Source: Deltaproteobacteria bacterium (GTDB lineage: Bacteria > Myxococcota > JACRCW01). Taken from it: 44,668 bases of DNA. Every line of letters starts with the position of its first letter. Position 1 is the stretch's first letter. A model generated the notes under the pieces. The model saw nothing but the letters and a program-made list of their open reading frames with translations, was not told the origin of the DNA and made no database searches. The stretch covers positions 1 to 44,668 of the forward strand of contig JACRCW010000015.1 in the NCBI GenBank assembly GCA_016218805.1, read 5' to 3'. Shown here in pieces: positions 41,292 to 44,668 of the stretch. The position numbers and the translations under genes were made by a program.

Positions 41292-43061
41292 ATGACGCCG
41301 CGAAACGTCTGGGAACAGGTGCGCCGTCTCGTCGAGCGGGCGGGGCTGCCGCTGCACGCGGCCGCGTGGCTGGCGGTGGTGGCCGCGCTGGCGTTCACGC
41401 ACCCCGTGGCCGTCACAGACGTGCAGCGCGGCCGGCCGGGGTCCGCCGCGCCCACCCGGCTGCCGCTGGAATGGCAGGGCCGCGGCTCGCACGTGTTCCA
41501 GGCCACCTTCCACGCGGACTGGCGCACGCCGCGGCAACTCACCATGGCGGCGGATGACTGCGTGGAAGCGCTGTCCGTGGATGACAACGTGGTGTTCCAG
41601 GAATCCTGCGCGCCGTGCAAGCACTGCAAGTACACGCGCTTCCGCCTGGGGCGGCTGGAGGATGGGCCGCACCGGCTGCAGATCACCGTGGGTGAAACGG
41701 GCGGTGGCGCATCCCTGGACATCCGGCAGGCGCGCGGGCTGGACGCCCTGGCCACGGCGGTGCTGCTGCTGGCGGGCTGGGGCGTGCTGCTGGGCGCGCG
41801 GCGCCTGCGGGTGGGCGCGGGCGGGGCGTGGGTGGCGCTGCTGGGGCTGGTGACCACCACGCTGTACCACGTGGTGACGGACCATTCGGTGCGGTCCCAT
41901 GACGTGGCCGGACACCGCGAATACGTGGACCATCTGCTGCGTTCCTGGTCCCTGCCGGGTGTGCGGCAGGGCTGGGAGACCTGGCAGCCGCCGCTGTACT
42001 ACGCGCTGTCCGCCGCGTGGGCGCAACTGACGAGTTGGACCGGGGTGGATGACGTGCACCGGCGCGTGCAGTGGGTGGCGGCCGCGCTGTACCTGTGCGT
42101 GGTGCTGGGCGGGCTGGTGGCGTGGCGGCGGTTCCGGTTCACCGCACGCGCCGCCTGGCTGGGGCCGGTGCTGGTGGTGCTGATTCCCGCGCACGTGTTC
42201 CTGAGCGGGCGGGTCAACAATGACGCCATCATGCCGGTGTTTGGGATGGCGCTGACGTGGCTGGGGTTTGAGTACGCCACCGCACCACGGGCGCGCATCC
42301 TGCTGGCCACCTCCGCACTGCTGCTGCTGTCGCTGCTGGCCAAGACGTCGTCCATGTCGCTGGTGGCGTCCGCGGGTCTGCTGGTGCTGTGGCGCGATCA
42401 CGTGGACGGGCGGCGCCTGGTGGACCGCGCGCGCAACGCGCTGGTGCTGGGCGGTCCCTCGGCGGTGTGGCTGCTGTTCTGGTTCTGGCGCAACCATGAC
42501 CAGACCGGCGAGTGGATGTACGTCAACGCCAACCTGCAGGACGTCCTGAAGGTTCCCAACGTCGCGTACAAGTACCTGTCGTTTGATTGGAAGGCATTCA
42601 CCTCCGAGGGGCATTTCAACACCTTTGGCGGGACACTGCGTGAGAGCTTTCCCACGTCGCTGGCGGCCAGCCTGCTCACCGGGGAGTTCACGCTGGACTT
42701 TGTGGGCCAGCCGCTGCTGAGCTTCCTGCGCGCCGCGTTCCTGCCCATGCTCCTCCTGTTCCTTGTTGGGCTGTTCACGCGGCCGGAAGGCTGGCGCGTG
42801 CGGCCGTGGCTGCCGGCGGTGCTGCTGGTTGGGGTGCACGCGTTCTTCATGGCGTCCTACAACTGGCGCTTCAGCTTTGCGTGCAACCAGGACGCCCGCC
42901 TGTGGTCACCCGTGTACTTCCCCGCGGCGGTGGTGTGGACCTGGGGCTACGAGTCCGCCCTGGAGCGCACCCGCGGGCCGCTGCGCGTTGCCGTCATGCT
43001 GGCGCCCGTGGTGTTTGTGGCGCTGCTGGCGGCGTTCTGGTGGAAGTTCTTCTTCCCGTGA
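41292..43061 (+). CDS. GT-C family membrane glycosyltransferase (ArnT/PMT-like) with PA14-like insert
   Basis: A 589-aa membrane protein with about 11 helices in the ArnT/PMT/GT39 style. The catalytic loop has an acidic residue (Asp204 in RSHDVAGH) and WQPPLYYALS (232-239), as in lipid-linked-sugar transferases. It also has an extra domain between the first and second helices (about 55-148): a strand-rich PA14-like segment (LTMAADDCVEALSVDDNVVF) with four cysteines (90, 106, 109, 112; CAPCKHC). That insert is not part of standard ArnT. It is probably periplasmic and binds a glycan or metal. The donor is likely the polyprenol-P-sugar made by the divergent Dpm1-like enzyme. A perfect TTGACA lies at 41255-41260, but its -10 is poor. 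Confidence 0.87.
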   Translation: MTPRNVWEQVRRLVERAGLPLHAAAWLAVVAALAFTHPVAVTDVQRGRPGSAAPTRLPLEWQGRGSHVFQATFHADWRTPRQLTMAADDCVEALSVDDNVVFQESCAPCKHCKYTRFRLGRLEDGPHRLQITVGETGGGASLDIRQARGLDALATAVLLLAGWGVLLGARRLRVGAGGAWVALLGLVTTTLYHVVTDHSVRSHDVAGHREYVDHLLRSWSLPGVRQGWETWQPPLYYALSAAWAQLTSWTGVDDVHRRVQWVAAALYLCVVLGGLVAWRRFRFTARAAWLGPVLVVLIPAHVFLSGRVNNDAIMPVFGMALTWLGFEYATAPRARILLATSALLLLSLLAKTSSMSLVASAGLLVLWRDHVDGRRLVDRARNALVLGGPSAVWLLFWFWRNHDQTGEWMYVNANLQDVLKVPNVAYKYLSFDWKAFTSEGHFNTFGGTLRESFPTSLAASLLTGEFTLDFVGQPLLSFLRAAFLPMLLLFLVGLFTRPEGWRVRPWLPAVLLVGVHAFFMASYNWRFSFACNQDARLWSPVYFPAAVVWTWGYESALERTRGPLRVAVMLAPVVFVALLAAFWWKFFFP

Positions 43062-43107
43062 AGGCTCCAGCCCAGGCGGCGGCGGACCAGCGGCCCCAGG
43101 ACACCCC

Positions 43108-43136
43108 TTGACGCCACCTGTGCTCTTGGGTCTATG
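43108..43136 (+). promoter_or_regulatory. Sigma-70-like promoter of rho
   Basis: TTGACG (43108-43113), 17-bp spacer, TCTATG (43131-43136). Predicted start near 43143 gives a ~200-nt untranslated leader before the rho ATG at 43345. The leader has C-rich and G-rich stretches and no ORF I would support; its length fits known autoregulation of rho by attenuation. Confidence 0.55.
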
Positions 43137-43344
43137 ACGCGCACGGACGTCGTGGCGCGGTCCGTCGGACCGTGCTTTCCGTACCTCCCAGTCACCGCAC
43201 ACCGGCAGATTCCCGCACCCGCAAGGGGTGTCCGGGGCCGGGGTGGCAGACGGGGCTGGAACAAGGGGCGCGGTTCCACGACGCCGGCAACCACCGCCAG
43301 CCAAGGGGCGCTGGCAACACCTCAAGCCCCTGTCTGAGAGCACC

Positions 43345-44607
43345 ATGTCTGAGAACACGCTCAACCTGACTGAACTCAAGCGCAAAAAGATGACCGACCT
43401 GCAGAAGCTCGCCCGCGACTTCAACGTCGAGGGGGCGGGTGGCATGCGGCGGCAGGAACTGACCTTCTCCCTGCTGCAGGGCGCGGCCGAACGCGGCTGG
43501 ACGCTCTACAGCGAAGGCGTGATGGAGTGCCTGCCTGAGGGGTTCGGGTTCCTGCGCGCGCCGGATTACAGCTACCTGCCCGGCCCGGACGACGTGTACG
43601 TCAGCCCGTCCCAGGTGCGGCGCTTCAACCTGCGCACCGGTGACTCCGTGGCCGGCACCATCCGCCCGCCCAAGGAGAATGAGCGCTACTACGCCATGCT
43701 CAAGGTGGAGACGGTCAACGGGGAGCCGCCCGAAGCCGCCAAGGACAAGATCCTGTTTGACAACCTCACCGCGCTGTACCCGACGCGGCGGCTCAACCTG
43801 GAGTGGCGCGCGGACGAGTACTCCACGCGCATCACGGACCTGTTGGTGCCCACGGGCAAGGGACAGCGCACGCTCATTGTGTCGCCGCCGCGCGCGGGCA
43901 AGACGGTGCTGCTGCAGAACATTGCGCATGCCATCACGCACAACCACCCGGAGGTGGTGCTGATGGTGCTGCTCATTGATGAGCGGCCGGAGGAAGTGAC
44001 GGACATGCAGCGGTCCGTGCAGGGAGAGGTCATCAGCTCCACCTTTGACGAGCCCGCACAGCGGCACGTGCAGGTGGCGGAGATGGTGATTGAGAAGGCC
44101 AAGCGCCTGGTGGAGCACAAGAAGGACGTGGTGATCCTGCTGGATTCCATCACGCGCCTGGCGCGCGCGTACAACACGGTGGTGCCGCCGTCCGGGAAGA
44201 TCCTCTCCGGCGGTGTGGACTCCAACGCGTTGCACAAGCCCAAGCGGTTCTTTGGTGCGGCCCGCAACGTGGAGGAGGGCGGGTCACTCACCATCATTGG
44301 CACGGCGCTCATTGATACCGGGTCCCGCATGGACGAGGTGATCTTTGAGGAGTTCAAGGGCACCGGCAACAGCGAGATGGTGCTGGACCGCAAGCTGATG
44401 GAGAAGCGCATCTTCCCGTGCCTGGACATCAACAAGTCCGCCACGCGCAAGGAGGAGCTGCTCCTCAAGCCGGAGGTCCTCAACCGCGTGTGGATCCTGC
44501 GTCAGCTGCTGCACCCGCTGAACGTGATTGACTCCATGGAGTTCCTGCTCAGCCGCATGAAGCAGACCAAGAGCAACAAGGAATTCCTGGACTCCATGAG
44601 CGCGTGA
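43345..44607 (+). CDS. rho: Transcription termination factor Rho
   Basis: Hexameric RNA-dependent ATPase that ends many transcripts. The 420-aa protein has the N-terminal RNA-binding domain (about 10-125, RNP1-like GFGFLR at 66-71) and the RecA-like ATPase with Walker A PPRAGKT (181-187), Walker [10 protein letters not shown] and the Q-loop [10 protein letters not shown] (287-296). Length equals the compact form; there is no inserted N-terminal domain. The start is the ATG at 43345, after a ~200-nt leader. Its TGA overlaps the ATG of a downstream gene (TGATG). The tight convergent genes in the window give this factor an obvious role here. Confidence 0.98.
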   Translation: MSENTLNLTELKRKKMTDLQKLARDFNVEGAGGMRRQELTFSLLQGAAERGWTLYSEGVMECLPEGFGFLRAPDYSYLPGPDDVYVSPSQVRRFNLRTGDSVAGTIRPPKENERYYAMLKVETVNGEPPEAAKDKILFDNLTALYPTRRLNLEWRADEYSTRITDLLVPTGKGQRTLIVSPPRAGKTVLLQNIAHAITHNHPEVVLMVLLIDERPEEVTDMQRSVQGEVISSTFDEPAQRHVQVAEMVIEKAKRLVEHKKDVVILLDSITRLARAYNTVVPPSGKILSGGVDSNALHKPKRFFGAARNVEEGGSLTIIGTALIDTGSRMDEVIFEEFKGTGNSEMVLDRKLMEKRIFPCLDINKSATRKEELLLKPEVLNRVWILRQLLHPLNVIDSMEFLLSRMKQTKSNKEFLDSMSA

Positions 44608-44668
44608 TGTCCGGGGACGCCCGCGCCGTGCCGCCCCTGGAGCCGGCGCTGGGCGAATGCCGCACCTA
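44607..44668 (+). CDS. Start of a gene coupled to rho (partial, cut by window end)
   Basis: ATG at 44607 overlaps the TGA of rho. The first 20 residues, [20 protein letters not shown], are Pro-rich and do not identify a family. The reading frame stays open to the end of the window. Coupling by TGATG overlap makes translation after rho likely. Confidence 0.5.
   Translation, partial: MSGDARAVPPLEPALGECRT

Noticed and set aside
41232..42839. Minus-strand open frame of 535 codons opposite the GT-C gene
   Set aside because: It is antisense to a clear multi-helix membrane protein; His/Gln/Arg-rich, no motif.

Overview
The window looks like a chromosomal segment of a high-GC myxobacterium (phylum Myxococcota). 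The best single marker is the secreted protein at 38768-39250, which ends in a MYXO-CTERM-type sorting tail. Supporting signs are a membrane Ser/Thr kinase with a zinc ribbon, a PEGA protein, many lipoproteins, G/C third positions almost throughout, and a housekeeping dnaA that is not next to dnaN. Genus cannot be decided. There is no transposase, integrase, phage gene, CRISPR array or biosynthetic cluster, so most of the window reads as core genome with lineage-specific genes between.

Layout. 1-195: no gene seen. 196-3132: a hypothetical gene facing a translationally overlapped modABC molybdate operon. 3131-4063: a two-gene nucleotidyltransferase module with its own promoter, bracketed by two direct copies of a 47-bp repeat. 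4102-7341: glmU-glmS, giving UDP-GlcNAc supply. 7342-10837: a DEDDh exonuclease, a lipoprotein, hemD and a predicted envelope protein, all on the minus strand. 10955-12845: nuoJ, an unknown 101-aa gene, nuoK and a NUDIX/NTF2-like fusion. 12853-15277: a Uma2 nuclease, an M48 zinc metalloprotease and a lipoprotein whose Shine-Dalgarno lies in a possible two-state hairpin. 15388-20820: an RDD membrane protein, a beta-propeller protein, a PAS-PAS hybrid histidine kinase and a secreted SRPBCC protein. 20817-28791: envelope and signalling proteins (Ca-binding-repeat lipoprotein, membrane protein, Ser/Thr kinase, PQQ-type propeller lipoprotein, LamG lipoprotein, PEGA protein). 28858-31980: an amidohydrolase, a 372-bp non-coding stretch, dnaA and a 44-aa membrane ORF. 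32100-36545: a TSUP exporter divergent from a LysR-MoxR-VWA(CoxE) operon, then an M50-type protease. 36652-39250: a three-gene operon of a calpain-like cysteine protease, a 121-aa partner and the MYXO-CTERM protein. 39298-39372: tRNA-Cys. 39464-43061: a membrane protein, a polyprenol-phosphate mannose synthase and a divergent GT-C glycosyltransferase. 43345-end: rho with a ~200-nt leader, and the first 20 codons of a coupled downstream gene.

The strongest candidates for something undescribed are the repeat-flanked nucleotidyltransferase module, the calpain-like protease with its tightly coupled small partner, and several regulatory structures: mutually exclusive hairpins over a Shine-Dalgarno, predicted leaderless promoters, and a palindrome between TSUP and LysR. 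Every one of the nine convergent gene pairs ends within 12 bp or overlaps, leaving no room for ordinary intrinsic terminators. All functions are inferred by reading; no searches were run.
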